From NCBI GenBank assembly GCA_947591315.1, contig CANQDD010000007.1, positions 35,662 through 99,661 of the forward strand: a stretch of DNA of 64,000 nucleotides. Reading direction: 5' to 3'. The DNA comes from an uncultured Clostridia bacterium. Lineage in GTDB: Bacteria > Bacillota > Clostridia > UBA1381. A program made the translations under genes and the position numbers. The notes below the pieces were generated by a model. The model was not told where the DNA came from. It was given only the letters and a program-made list of their open reading frames with translations, and ran no database searches. Position 1 is the stretch's first letter, and each line of letters begins with the position of its first letter. This document shows positions 17,869 through 29,110 of this stretch, one piece after another.

Positions 17869-20800
17869 TTACTCATACTGCGCCGCAGGTACCGCGGGCT
17901 TTAACTCGTTTTCACCGAGACCGTTCCACATAAACAGCTTCACCTTACAGCCGCTTACGTCATTGTCAAACGTCAAATCGCCCGTGCAAACCTTGTTCGC
18001 AGCGAAATCGCCGAGTGACGAAATATCAGCCCACTTAACTTCCTTAAGCGCGGTTCCGTCATACAGTGCGCCGATTATCTTATCGGCATCCGACGCGGCA
18101 GCAAATTCGGCAGTCACCGTCTTACCGCCCGCGGAAGCAACCGCAACATACGGCTCTACGTCCTGAACCTGCTCCTCACCCTCAACAAATTGAAGGACGG
18201 TAAGGTTATCAAGTCCGTTGGGATAGTTCCAAGTCTCTGTTGTCACATCGGCTATTTTGTTAAGACCGAAAGTTACCTTATTCATCGGATCATCCTCTAA
18301 CAACGTATCCGACATAACGGACTTTCCGTCAAACAACAGGCTCTTTACTATTGACGTTGCCTTGTCGTACACAAGATGAATATTCTTTGTAAATGTCGAA
18401 TTACTGCCTGAAAATACCGGATCCGTTTCCCACGTTTCTCCGCCGTCCTTGCTCAGATAAGCCTTATAGTCAGATTTCCAGCCGAAACGAATTTTATCGC
18501 CTATCTGTATATACTCCGAATGTTCTTTGCCTGTTCCGACCTGACTTCCGAAATACCAGTCAAGGTCATACGTCACAAGCGCGTCCTCAGCAATGTCAAA
18601 CGTCTTTGTCGCGCTGTAAGAACCGCCGGGGTTGGGGGGATTATACCAAATTCTGTTATTTGCTGCATCAACCGCCGGCGCAGCCACTGTTTCACCCTCA
18701 AGCGTCCAGTCCGAAATATCCGCGTCAGTCCACTTGTTGGCGTCAATGGTTGCCTTGTCGTAAAGCTTGCTGCCCACACCGTCCGAGGGAATGGCATAGC
18801 TGTATGACACATTGCTGATTGACGGCGAAACTGTAATTGTACCTGTGCCGTCTTTTGTTGTATATAGCTTCAGCGTCTTAAATACCTTTCCGTCAAAGTT
18901 AAACGTCTTTCGATATTCACTTAAACTGCCATCATCACCAAGATCGTTTTTAATAGATACCGTGCATTGATTGCTTCCATAATCAAATTCAACCGTGGTG
19001 TGCCAGCGCGCGGCACTTCTTTTAAGGGGAGAATTTTTACCCGAGCTGACCTCAGTCCAATCACCCGCTATTTTTTTGCTTTCCGCGTCCAAAGCAGCAT
19101 ACATAGTATCCTGTGCGGCTGTGGTCTGTGCCTGAGATACGGTTAAAATATTATTTCCCTCATTGTCCAGCAAACTAAATCCTATTGAGTATTCATGATT
19201 AGTCCAATCATACTTCGAGCCATCCAACTTCTTGCCGCCGGTATTAACAGAGAACGACAGCGTAGCCTTATTGTCACTGATTTCCTCAAAGTCCTTCTGT
19301 ACCGAAAAAGTGTCAGTCGCTTCTTTCTGTTCCACGCTTACGCCGGTTGCGGACAATCCCGATATTGTCGTACCGGTTCCCGCAGTCGTTGACGTGAACT
19401 CATTATCGCCCGTCTTATCGGTCACCTTACCAGCGACACTGACGATTTTTTCGCCCATGAAGCCGCCTTCGGCTGTTACGGCTCTGATAATCGCGCTGCC
19501 CGGTCCCACGCCGGTAACAACGCCGTCAGCGTCAACCGCCGCCACATTCGGATTTGTTGACGACCAGTTGATCGTCTTAACCGTCGCGTTTGACGGGACT
19601 ACGCTCGCGTTTATTTTAGCCGTGCCGCCCTGCATGATCGTGATATTGTCGTAGCCGGGCATCTGAATACCCGTCACGTCTGTGGCGTAAACCTCAACCT
19701 GACACTGTGCCGAGAATGTGCCCGCCGTCGTGTCCTTCGCCGTAGCCGTAATCGTAGCCGTGCCCTTGCCGACAGCGGTAATCGTGCCGTTCGCAACGGT
19801 CGCCACGTCCGCGTCCGTTGTGGACCATGTTACCGTTTTCTTGTCAGCGTTTTCCGGCTCGATAATCGCCTGAATAAGCTCCGATTCGCCCTTTTCAAGC
19901 CTTACGCTGTCCTTTGAAAGCGATATGCCCGTTACGGGAGTTGTTATTTCCGTAGTCGCGTACTTAACCTTTGTAAACGGCGTTGCCGGAGCAAGGTAGT
20001 TGAGCTTGTTGCCGCTCTCGTCCGTCGCAAGCGCCGCCGAGCCTATGTAATAGCTCGTATGCGGCGGCTGATTGTACGCCACGTTCTGCCATGCTATCGC
20101 ACAGCGGTACTGGCTGTCGTGCATAAGCGTTGTAAGGCGATAATCGGTCGGCAGTGTTGATGTCATAATTCTTAACGCCGCCTGATCGGTATTGCCTACC
20201 GCGTCGTTTATCGGCATAATGATTTCTTCGCGCCAGTCGCCCCATATATCGGCTACAAGAGAGTAATTGTTTTTGGAATGATTGTTTACATTACCCGGTG
20301 CAAGAGTATAAGCCTGACTGTCTGTCTGATAAAATCTCGGTTCCGTACCGTCCGCGATGTTATATTTCTTTATAATATCCGCGTCAAGCAATTCACTTGC
20401 CAAATCGCCGTCCCAATATACAAGGAAGTTGATAAAGCTGCCCTTTCCGGCGTTCGTAGGCTTATGCAAAAACTCCGTGCCGTCCAAGCCGTACATTGAC
20501 GGATGATAACTCGTCCAGCCGACCGACAATGCCTCGGGGTGAGCCGCCGCGTAAGCGTCGTCCACATTAGCCATTACGCCGCGTCCTACGTCGGGCCACT
20601 TCCATTTTTTTTCATCTTCATCGTAATACTGCTCAACCGACAGGTTGAATAAAGCGGCATTTTTATTTTCGCCGCCCGGACGTCTGAAGTTCGCGCCGGT
20701 TGTCATTTTTGCCGACGTATCTTCCTTTACAGAAAATACCTCCTGCCAACCGTCGTTATCAAAGTCCGAAACATGCAAAGCATCGCCGTGTCCCATTCCG

Positions 20801-22140
20801 ATGTTGTCAATGGTCTTTTTACCGTCGTCGTCAAGGGTAGCCGAGCCGTATACGATTTCGTCCTTGCCGTCGTTGTCCACGTCGGCTATCGAAAGGTTAT
20901 GGTTGCCCTGTCCGTACATTGTGGAGCTGTCGCCCTTTTTGCTGTCATGTTGCCAGCGCATTGAAAGCGTTGAGCCGTCCCAGTCATACGCGCGTATTAC
21001 TGCGTCGTCATAATAACCGCGGCACATGATAAGGCTCGGGTGAACGCCGTCAAGGTACGCTACGCCCGCGAGGTATCTTTCACTTCGGTTGTATTTTGCG
21101 CCGTCGTCACCCCAGTTGCTGTCGGCGTGCATTTCATAAGGGATATAATCGGTAGTGTAAAGAGCTTCGCCCGTCTCGCCGTCAAATATAGTGAGATACT
21201 GCGTGAACGGATTTTTACCCTTAAGTCTGCCGCTCGTTTCGATATAAGATTTTTCATTGTCCACATTTCTTATTTCGTCGCTGTCTCCGACTTTGGAAAC
21301 GTATTCGCCTGTGCCGTCCTTTGAACCCGGAGCTGTTTTCATTGCTATTTCCGCCTTGCCGTCGCCGTCAAAGTCATAGACGATAAACTGCGTATAGTGC
21401 GCGCCCGCCGTGACGTTTTTGCCGAGATCTATGCGCCACTTGTAGCTTTCTGCGTTAGGGTCGATTTCGTACGCGTCTATGTATACATTTCCCGTAAAGT
21501 CGGCGCCCGCGCTGTCCTTTGAATCCTGCGGATCCCATTTTAAGACAATTTCGTAATCGCCGTCGCCGTCAAGGTCGCCGACGCTCGCGTCGTTAGCTCC
21601 GCCTACCCATTCACCCTGTTTTCCGCTTCGTCTGTATGATGACAATTTTCCGTCGCCCATTCTCTCTACATCAGCCGGAATTTGTATGGGAATATCAACA
21701 TATGAATATGAGTTTTTGGGGGAATTGTTGGTTGTACTGAAATTATTCGGGTTCACCTCAACCCATTCCTCAGCCGCCTTTTCCGCTTCCGTCGCGCCGA
21801 CCTTTACAACCTTATACTTGCTTGATGTCGTTCCGTTCGCATCAGTATAGTTGCTTGCTTTTCCGCCCGCTATCGTCGCTATGGGCGCAGCCGTTCCTTC
21901 TCTGTATACCTCATAAGCGGTAGTTGCCAAGTCCTCTGTACCAAAAACTCGCCATGACAAATACACGCCGTTTGAAACCTTAACGGCGATAAGTCCGCGG
22001 TTCAGCTTTTCCATTTCGCGCGCGGTAGTCTGATACTGCGGTGTGTTTGCTCCGTCAGCAAGTGCCGTTACGGAAAGTGACGCGCAAACCGTGCCTGTCA
22101 TCGCGATACACAGAAGCGCGCTTATAATCCTTTTCCTCAT
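17869..22140 (-). CDS. Large exported PL11 rhamnogalacturonan lyase with two bacterial Ig-like domains
   Basis: This 1423-residue protein has a signal peptide (MRKRIISALLCIAMTGTVCA) and a PL11 beta-propeller over residues ~35-725: REMEKLNRGLIAVKVSNGVYL, DLDGDGDYEIVLKWDP, DFDGDGKAEIAMKTAPGS and DVDNDGKDEIVYG. Two Big_2 Ig-like domains follow (~735-907; VTGISLSKDSVRLEKGES and VTGIQMPGYDNITIMQGG), then two beta-rich modules (~910-1110 and ~1115-1310) that look like carbohydrate-binding or concanavalin-like folds. A C-terminal domain of about 90 residues ends in KVKLFMWNGLGE. The enzyme should cleave the RG-I backbone outside the cell. There is no SLH or sortase signal, so it is secreted or held by its accessory domains. 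Its promoter is at 22179-22207. Confidence 0.9.
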   Translation of the reverse strand: MRKRIISALLCIAMTGTVCASLSVTALADGANTPQYQTTAREMEKLNRGLIAVKVSNGVYLSWRVFGTEDLATTAYEVYREGTAAPIATIAGGKASNYTDANGTTSSKYKVVKVGATEAEKAAEEWVEVNPNNFSTTNNSPKNSYSYVDIPIQIPADVERMGDGKLSSYRRSGKQGEWVGGANDASVGDLDGDGDYEIVLKWDPQDSKDSAGADFTGNVYIDAYEIDPNAESYKWRIDLGKNVTAGAHYTQFIVYDFDGDGKAEIAMKTAPGSKDGTGEYVSKVGDSDEIRNVDNEKSYIETSGRLKGKNPFTQYLTIFDGETGEALYTTDYIPYEMHADSNWGDDGAKYNRSERYLAGVAYLDGVHPSLIMCRGYYDDAVIRAYDWDGSTLSMRWQHDSKKGDSSTMYGQGNHNLSIADVDNDGKDEIVYGSATLDDDGKKTIDNIGMGHGDALHVSDFDNDGWQEVFSVKEDTSAKMTTGANFRRPGGENKNAALFNLSVEQYYDEDEKKWKWPDVGRGVMANVDDAYAAAHPEALSVGWTSYHPSMYGLDGTEFLHKPTNAGKGSFINFLVYWDGDLASELLDADIIKKYNIADGTEPRFYQTDSQAYTLAPGNVNNHSKNNYSLVADIWGDWREEIIMPINDAVGNTDQAALRIMTSTLPTDYRLTTLMHDSQYRCAIAWQNVAYNQPPHTSYYIGSAALATDESGNKLNYLAPATPFTKVKYATTEITTPVTGISLSKDSVRLEKGESELIQAIIEPENADKKTVTWSTTDADVATVANGTITAVGKGTATITATAKDTTAGTFSAQCQVEVYATDVTGIQMPGYDNITIMQGGTAKINASVVPSNATVKTINWSSTNPNVAAVDADGVVTGVGPGSAIIRAVTAEGGFMGEKIVSVAGKVTDKTGDNEFTSTTAGTGTTISGLSATGVSVEQKEATDTFSVQKDFEEISDNKATLSFSVNTGGKKLDGSKYDWTNHEYSIGFSLLDNEGNNILTVSQAQTTAAQDTMYAALDAESKKIAGDWTEVSSGKNSPLKRSAARWHTTVEFDYGSNQCTVSIKNDLGDDGSLSEYRKTFNFDGKVFKTLKLYTTKDGTGTITVSPSISNVSYSYAIPSDGVGSKLYDKATIDANKWTDADISDWTLEGETVAAPAVDAANNRIWYNPPNPGGSYSATKTFDIAEDALVTYDLDWYFGSQVGTGKEHSEYIQIGDKIRFGWKSDYKAYLSKDGGETWETDPVFSGSNSTFTKNIHLVYDKATSIVKSLLFDGKSVMSDTLLEDDPMNKVTFGLNKIADVTTETWNYPNGLDNLTVLQFVEGEEQVQDVEPYVAVASAGGKTVTAEFAAASDADKIIGALYDGTALKEVKWADISSLGDFAANKVCTGDLTFDNDVSGCKVKLFMWNGLGENELKPAVPAAQYE

Positions 22141-22178
22141 AATATCTGTCTCCTTCTCTATAGTTTCTTAATAGTTCT

Positions 22179-22207
22179 ATTTTACTACAAATCAAGAAAA
22201 TTCTCAA
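22179..22207 (-). promoter_or_regulatory. Promoter of the large PL11 gene
   Basis: On the minus strand TTGAGA (22207-22202), a 17-base spacer and TAAAAT (22184-22179) are followed by AAGGAG before the start at 22140. Confidence 0.62.
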
Positions 22208-22281
22208 CAGAATTGACAATTTATTTTTTCTCCGTTATATACAAAAAATTACACTAAATTTGTGCAAATTGGCAACGGCGG

Positions 22282-23211
22282 CTATTTCTTCACTATTTCA
22301 ATCCCCGTGTAGTACGTTTTCAGTATTTCGTCGTACTTGCTCCCGTTTTTCGCCATGTAGTCCGCGCCGTACTGGCTCATGCCCACGCCGTGACCGTAGC
22401 CGCGCACGCTCATAATGACGTTTCCGTCCTTTTCAGTAAGCTCGGCGTTTGTGGAGCGCAGTCCGTACATTGCGCGGAAGTCGGTGCCGCGCACGCTCAC
22501 GCCGCCGATTTTAAGCGTGATTATGCCGCCTGCCTTGCTGCGCTCGATGTCAGAAAAAAGCGGGTTCGACCAGTCCGTGCCGTCGAGAGTTTCCTCGGCT
22601 GTAGCCTTGAAGTCCTCCGCGCTTAAAGTGAGGGAGCTTAGGTATTTGGGCGATTCGATGTCGCCGACGCTCGGCACGCTTTGAAGGTACGGCACGTCGC
22701 TGCCCCACACGTCGACAGCCGCCTCCGTCGCGCCGGAGGACGTGGAGTGGAACAGCGCGGAGATTATTTCGCCGTTGTACGTCATGTACTCCCCCGTTGT
22801 CTCGTTTACCGCCGAAACAATGTTGTCGGGCGCTTCGCGGTCGGTGTACGCCTGGCAGTGGGTGTAGTCGGTGCATACCGCCGCGCCGTTGTGACTTTCG
22901 GAAATGTTGCCCGCCGCGACCTGCTCCATGCGCGAATACAGGTACGTGCGCGCCGCAACCGCCTGCGCCTTAAGCGCCTCGTACTCGAAATCCGCCGGCA
23001 TTTCTGCCGCGACAACGCCCGTGAGGTACTCGTTTATGTCCATGTCCGCCACTCTGCCCTCGTCCGACAGGTACACCGCGACCGTGCCCGCGTCCGTGGG
23101 CGGCTCGTACTCCTTCGGTACGCCGAGCTTGCCCGCGAGCCTCACGATGCAGAGCGGCAAGATAAGCGTTATGAATATCACGATAAACAGAATTACAAGC
23201 AGTTTTTTCAT
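22282..23211 (-). CDS. spoIID: Stage II sporulation protein D (SpoIID)
   Basis: This 309-residue protein has an N-terminal membrane anchor (residues 3-22) and a SpoIID/LytB domain. The catalytic region reads VVAAEMPADFEYEALKAQAVAARTY (about 68-92), with the glutamate of AAEMP as the known lytic transglycosylase residue. SINEFG-like tails VRGYGHGVGMSQYGADYMA close the domain near residue 275. In spore formers SpoIID cuts glycan strands so the mother-cell membrane can engulf the forespore, working with SpoIIM and SpoIIP. Neither is in the window. The gene is alone between glmS and PL11. The ribosome site is weak (GGCGGAAT), and I see no clear sigma-E boxes. A vegetative SpoIID-like role cannot be excluded. 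Confidence 0.9.
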   Translation of the reverse strand: MKKLLVILFIVIFITLILPLCIVRLAGKLGVPKEYEPPTDAGTVAVYLSDEGRVADMDINEYLTGVVAAEMPADFEYEALKAQAVAARTYLYSRMEQVAAGNISESHNGAAVCTDYTHCQAYTDREAPDNIVSAVNETTGEYMTYNGEIISALFHSTSSGATEAAVDVWGSDVPYLQSVPSVGDIESPKYLSSLTLSAEDFKATAEETLDGTDWSNPLFSDIERSKAGGIITLKIGGVSVRGTDFRAMYGLRSTNAELTEKDGNVIMSVRGYGHGVGMSQYGADYMAKNGSKYDEILKTYYTGIEIVKK

Positions 23212-23261
23212 TCACATTCCGCCTTTATTGTTGTTTTACATATCATTCTATTTTTGCGCCG

Positions 23262-23289
23262 CAAAAAAAAGAACCCGCGCGGGGTTCTT
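23262..23289 (-). terminator. Intrinsic terminator of glmS
   Basis: AAGAACCC and GGGTTCTT make a perfect 8-base-pair stem, followed on the minus strand by eight T. It lies 12 bases after the glmS stop. Confidence 0.92.
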
Positions 23290-23300
23290 GTGATTTTTGA

Positions 23301-25127
23301 TTATTCGACCGTTACGGACTTCGCGAGGTTGCGCGGCTTGTCTATGTCGCAGCCCTTGTTTGACGCGACGTAGTAACCGAAAAGCTGCAGCGGTATCACC
23401 GACAGTGACGGCAGCAGCATCTCGTGCGCCGCCGGTATTGTTATAACGTGGTCGGCGACGTCGCCCATGTGGTCGTGCTCCTTCGTCGTGACGCCCATTA
23501 CGACCGCGCCGCGCGCCTTTACCTCCTTGACGTTTGAAACGGTCTTGTCGAAAAGCTCACGTCCCGTCGCGAGCGCGACAACGAGTGTGCCGTCCTCGAT
23601 AAGCGAGATCGTGCCGTGCTTTAATTCGCCCGCGGCGTACGCTTCGCTGTGTATGTACGATATTTCCTTCAGCTTCAGCGAGCCTTCGAGCGATACGGCG
23701 TAGTCGAGGTTTCTGCCTATGAAGAATATCGAGTGGCAGTTGTAGAACTTCGACGCGAGGTACTGTACCTCTTCCTTATTTTTGAGTATTTCCTCAACCT
23801 TTTCGGGCAGCGCTTCGATTTCGGCTATAAAGTCCGCGTACTCCTTATCGGTAAGTCTGCCGAGCTTTTCCGCCATGTACGCCGCGATGAGGTATATTAC
23901 CGCAAGCTGTGTGCTGTACGCCTTCGTCGTCGCGACGGCTATTTCGGGGCCCGCCCACGTGTATATAACATCGTCGGACGCGTTTGCTATCGCGCTGCCC
24001 ACAACGTTTACGATTGACATTACTCTTGCGCCGCGCGATTTCGCCTCTTTGAGCGCGGCAAGCGTGTCAGCCGTTTCACCCGACTGGCTTATAACTATAA
24101 CAAGGTCGTTTTTGCCTATTATCGGATCGCAGTAACGAAATTCCGACGCTACCTGTACCTCTACAGGTATGCGGCACATTTTCTCTATCACGTACTTGCC
24201 GACTACTCCGACGTGGTACGCGCTGCCGCACGCGGCTATGTATATCTTGTTTATGTTTTTGATGTCGTCGGCTGTGAGGGATATGTCGTCGAGCACGACC
24301 CTGCCGTCCTTTATTCTGGGGCTTATCGTGTCGCGCAGGGCTTTAGGCTGCTCCTCGATCTCCTTCATCATAAAATGCTCGTAGCCGCCTTTTTCAGCCG
24401 CGCTCACGTCCCAATCGACCGTGAATTTTTCCTTCCTGACTTCCTCTCTGTCGGTGTTGTAAACCTTTACGCCGTCCTTTTTAAGCACGACAATTTCGTT
24501 ATCCTCAAGGTAGTAAATGTCTCTCGTGTGCTTCAATATCGCCGTAACGTCCGACGCTATAAAGTTTTCGTTGTCCCCAAGTCCCACAATCAGCGGACTT
24601 GCCTTACGTACCGCCACAAAGCTGTCGGGGTAGTCGGAGCAGAGCACGCCGAGCGCGTACGAGCCTTCGACGCGGTTTATGACCTTTATAACGGCCTCCA
24701 TTATGTCGCCCTTGTAGTAGTACTCGAAAAGGTGAGCGATAACCTCGGTGTCGGTTTCGCTGATAAACTCAAAGCCCTTTTCGGTAAGACGCTTTTTGAG
24801 CGAGATATAGTTTTCTATAATGCCGTTATGCACGACCGCGAAACGTCCCGACATCGACACGTGCGGGTGGGCATTTTCGTCCGACGGCTCGCCGTGCGTT
24901 GCCCAGCGCGTGTGACCTATTCCCATTGTTCCCGGCACGCTCTTGCCGTCATTCGTTTTGTCGGCGAGTACTTGAAGCCTTCCCTTAGCCTTCGCGACGT
25001 CTATGTGTCCTTCGTTGAATATAGCGATACCCGCGCTGTCATAGCCCCTGTATTCGAGCTTGGACAGCCCTTCGAGCAGTATCGGCGCGGCTTGATTTTC
25101 TCCTATGTAGCCAACTATTCCGCACAT
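23301..25127 (-). CDS. glmS: Glutamine-fructose-6-phosphate aminotransferase (isomerising)
   Basis: The enzyme makes glucosamine-6-phosphate from fructose-6-phosphate and glutamine, the first step to UDP-GlcNAc for the cell wall. I start it at 25127, because the mature protein must begin Met-Cys2 (MCGIVGYIGENQAAPILLEG) with Cys2 as the N-terminal nucleophile, and because GGAGG lies just upstream. The 608-residue protein has the glutaminase domain (GIGHTRWATHGEPSDENAHPH near residue 85) and two SIS sugar-isomerase domains (ACGSAYHVG; VISQSGETADTLAAL). It ends in the expected DKPRNLAKSVTVE. It is monocistronic with its own promoter and terminator. No glmS ribozyme fits upstream. Confidence 0.97.
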   Translation of the reverse strand: MCGIVGYIGENQAAPILLEGLSKLEYRGYDSAGIAIFNEGHIDVAKAKGRLQVLADKTNDGKSVPGTMGIGHTRWATHGEPSDENAHPHVSMSGRFAVVHNGIIENYISLKKRLTEKGFEFISETDTEVIAHLFEYYYKGDIMEAVIKVINRVEGSYALGVLCSDYPDSFVAVRKASPLIVGLGDNENFIASDVTAILKHTRDIYYLEDNEIVVLKKDGVKVYNTDREEVRKEKFTVDWDVSAAEKGGYEHFMMKEIEEQPKALRDTISPRIKDGRVVLDDISLTADDIKNINKIYIAACGSAYHVGVVGKYVIEKMCRIPVEVQVASEFRYCDPIIGKNDLVIVISQSGETADTLAALKEAKSRGARVMSIVNVVGSAIANASDDVIYTWAGPEIAVATTKAYSTQLAVIYLIAAYMAEKLGRLTDKEYADFIAEIEALPEKVEEILKNKEEVQYLASKFYNCHSIFFIGRNLDYAVSLEGSLKLKEISYIHSEAYAAGELKHGTISLIEDGTLVVALATGRELFDKTVSNVKEVKARGAVVMGVTTKEHDHMGDVADHVITIPAAHEMLLPSLSVIPLQLFGYYVASNKGCDIDKPRNLAKSVTVE

Positions 25128-25161
25128 AAAAAATCCTCCTGTCAGATTTGTATATAGATTT

Positions 25162-25190
25162 ATTTTATACCATGCGGCGGCGTTTTTCAA
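25162..25190 (-). promoter_or_regulatory. glmS promoter with a short leader
   Basis: On the minus strand TTGAAA (25190-25185), a 17-base spacer and TAAAAT (25167-25162) place the start near 25155, about 30 bases before the ATG. This leaves no room for the ~150-base glmS ribozyme. Confidence 0.7.
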
Positions 25191-25303
25191 TCCTTTTTTG
25201 AAAATGTAACTTAAATGTTAGTTTTTTCCCGAAATTTGCCGATGATATGTATAAATATGGTATTTATAGGTAATACTTCAATAAAAAACACGGAGGAATT
25301 ATT

Positions 25304-25669
25304 ATGAAATTAAAGAATACACTGATTATTTCTTCATACGTATTACTTGTGGCACTGCTTTTTTCGGGGAGCTACGTGCTCGGAAGAAGCACCGTCCGCC
25401 GAGACGTGCCCGAGCCTACAGCCGAACCCGCCGCCGAAACGGTCGAGACTGTGACGGAGAACGAGGTTAAAGCGCCGTTTTACGAGGTCGTTATGGAGGA
25501 CGGCAGGCTCATTATCTACAAGTGCATCGGCAACACGAAAAGCGTCGTCGCGAGCGAGGAAGTGAGCGAGAGCATTTTCCCCAAGGACGACGTTAAGGAG
25601 CTTAAAAAGGGCGTAAAATTCGACAGGCTCGACGGTGCGCAGCAGATGTTCGAGAACTTTGTATCTTAA
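25304..25669 (+). CDS. Membrane-anchored BofC-C-terminal-like protein
   Basis: This 121-residue protein has one N-terminal membrane segment (LIISSYVLLVALLFSGSYVL), a Pro/Glu/Thr-rich linker, and a domain of about 60 residues reading YEVVMEDGRLIIYKCIG, then IFPKDDVKELKKGVKFD. This resembles the C-terminal domain of BofC (bypass of forespore C) and related small Clostridia proteins. In Bacillus BofC tunes SpoIVB signalling between the spore compartments. Whether this shorter protein does so is unknown. A ribosome site GGAGG precedes the ATG. It is a single gene between glmS and groES. Confidence 0.65.
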   Translation: MKLKNTLIISSYVLLVALLFSGSYVLGRSTVRRDVPEPTAEPAAETVETVTENEVKAPFYEVVMEDGRLIIYKCIGNTKSVVASEEVSESIFPKDDVKELKKGVKFDRLDGAQQMFENFVS

Positions 25670-25703
25670 ATGTGAACAATTTATGAAATATTCGTCTCCC
25701 CTA

Positions 25704-25732
25704 TTGACAATTTATGCGCGCGGTGGTAAATT
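25704..25732 (+). promoter_or_regulatory. groESL promoter
   Basis: TTGACA (25704-25709), a 17-base spacer and TAAATT (25727-25732) lie directly before the CIRCE element. Confidence 0.7.
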
Positions 25733-25739
25733 ATACTTG

Positions 25740-25766
25740 TTAGCACTCGAATGGGTTGAGTGCTAA
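25740..25766 (+). promoter_or_regulatory. CIRCE operator (HrcA binding site)
   Basis: TTAGCACTC, 9 bases, then GAGTGCTAA is a perfect match to the CIRCE consensus. It lies at the transcription start of groES-groEL. HrcA bound here represses the operon until heat shock. hrcA itself is not in this window. Confidence 0.98.
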
Positions 25767-25790
25767 CAAGCTTATGTAAATACAATTTAG

Positions 25791-26087
<297 letters not shown>

Positions 26088-26102
26088 AAATACGGGAGGT
26101 AA

Positions 26103-27734
<1,632 letters not shown>

Positions 27735-27742
27735 TAAACAGC

Positions 27743-27811
27743 GGGGACACTAAAGTAAAATTATGGGGACACTAAAATGGGGGCACTAAAATTTTAGTGT
27801 CCCCGTTTTTT
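27743..27811. repeat. GGGGACACTAAA array and groEL terminator
   Basis: Copies lie at 27743-27754, 27765-27777 and 27779-27791 (the last as GGGGGCACTAAAA), followed by the inverse TTTTAGTGTCCCC (27792-27804). The last two form a 12-base-pair hairpin ending in six T, a good intrinsic terminator for groEL. The same motif forms the array at 41754-41840. Confidence 0.8.
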
Positions 27812-29060
27812 ATTTTATCCTTTTCGCTTCGAGGTAGAAACGCTTGTCCGCCGCCTCTCCCATAGAGAACGTTTTGCGCGGAAGCGAGCCGTCCTTTATG
27901 ACCGTTTCAAACAACTCGTTCTTACCCATAGCGTCAACCATAAAACCTATAGTGTTTTCCTCGGCGGCGAGCCTTTTCACAACGTCGCTGCCGTGAATGT
28001 AATCTATCCTGCCGCCGTTTTCGGCAAGGTACTTGTCAAGGAAATTCTGCAGCGTACCCACCGGAAGATTTGACGAGGGGTTTTCCACGTATATGCTGCC
28101 CTCGTTACCGGCGTACGCGTAATCTATCCGCTGTCCCTTGTCCCCCGTTTTGTAATATGACCTGAACGCCGCGAGCAGCTTTTCGGGATCGGTGTCGAAT
28201 ATCACGCGCTGTATCGGCTCAAATTCAAGCGCGTCGTCGTGGATATTCATAACCTCCACGAGCGCGTACCGCGCGGGGTGGTTCTCACGTTCCTTTTCGG
28301 TGAGGTCTTTTTTTATTTCTTCCCAGCACGACTTTGCAGTCGCGAGCGAGTGATTGCCGTCGCCCGCCGCGAACATCAAAACGCCCTTATTCTCAACGCC
28401 GTACTTTTCACGGAACGCGTCCTCGTCGCCCAAAGCGTCGATTTTCGCGAGTATGCCGCGCTTTACCTCGTCGTCAACGAGGTAACCCGTGAGGTGACCC
28501 GAATTTTTCATAAGGTCGAAGTCGTAGAGCTTGTCGAACCGCGCCTTCTGCTCCGCGAGCGGTTCTATTATATTTTTTTCGCGGTCGTCTATCAGCATTA
28601 TTATGTGCGGCAGCTCAAGCGGCGCGCCGAGCCGGACGCGTTTGCGCGGCGGTATACGCTCGACTATCGTGCCCTCGGTGGCTCGGATTTTCGACTGCGA
28701 GCCTTTCGTGTAGTCGTATTCCTCGAGGTCAAGCGCGCCTATAATTCCGCGGCGTGTTCTGCCGTCGGACTGCGTGCGCTCGACGTAAATGAGCGAGTCG
28801 AGTATTTCGAGGAACAGTCCGTCGTCAAGGTAACGCTTCATTGTTTCGTTTATGTTTTTTATGCGTTCCTCCCCGTTTTCCTCGCCGAGGTACACCTCGG
28901 GGTATATGATGTTGAGCGTTGACGGGCTGTCACCCACGATGCGCCGCACGTCCTCCCAGTACGACGGCTCGGACGTGTACTGGTCGCACGCCACAACGCT
29001 CCATTTCGTGAAATCTGCGTTTTGCGGAATAAGTATGTCCGCCGATTTGAATATTGACAT
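27810..29060 (-). CDS. DUF1015 family protein
   Basis: I start this 416-residue protein at 29060 (MSIFKSADILIPQNADFTKW), behind GGAGG; the longer frame would run into repeats. It matches the DUF1015 family: KWSVVACDQYTSEPSYWEDV near residue 20, TLNIIYPEVYLGEE, FAAGDGNHSLATAKSCWEEI near residue 225 (the conserved A-G-D-G-N-H-S core), and HDDALEFEPIQRVIF. The family is widespread in anaerobes, often near serine or phosphoglycerate genes, but no reaction is established. Here it stands alone and no further role can be read. Its stop overlaps the T-run of the groEL terminator, which is convergent to it. Confidence 0.88.
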   Translation of the reverse strand: MSIFKSADILIPQNADFTKWSVVACDQYTSEPSYWEDVRRIVGDSPSTLNIIYPEVYLGEENGEERIKNINETMKRYLDDGLFLEILDSLIYVERTQSDGRTRRGIIGALDLEEYDYTKGSQSKIRATEGTIVERIPPRKRVRLGAPLELPHIIMLIDDREKNIIEPLAEQKARFDKLYDFDLMKNSGHLTGYLVDDEVKRGILAKIDALGDEDAFREKYGVENKGVLMFAAGDGNHSLATAKSCWEEIKKDLTEKERENHPARYALVEVMNIHDDALEFEPIQRVIFDTDPEKLLAAFRSYYKTGDKGQRIDYAYAGNEGSIYVENPSSNLPVGTLQNFLDKYLAENGGRIDYIHGSDVVKRLAAEENTIGFMVDAMGKNELFETVIKDGSLPRKTFSMGEAADKRFYLEAKRIK

Positions 29061-29110
29061 TTTTGTCCTCCTTTTTTTTGTGGGTGGTGATTTGTCTGCG
29101 CAAATGCGGG

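Noticed and set aside
27735..27742. Prophage or integrated element boundaries
   Set aside because: No integrase, transposase, phage structural gene or attachment-site duplication was seen anywhere in the window.
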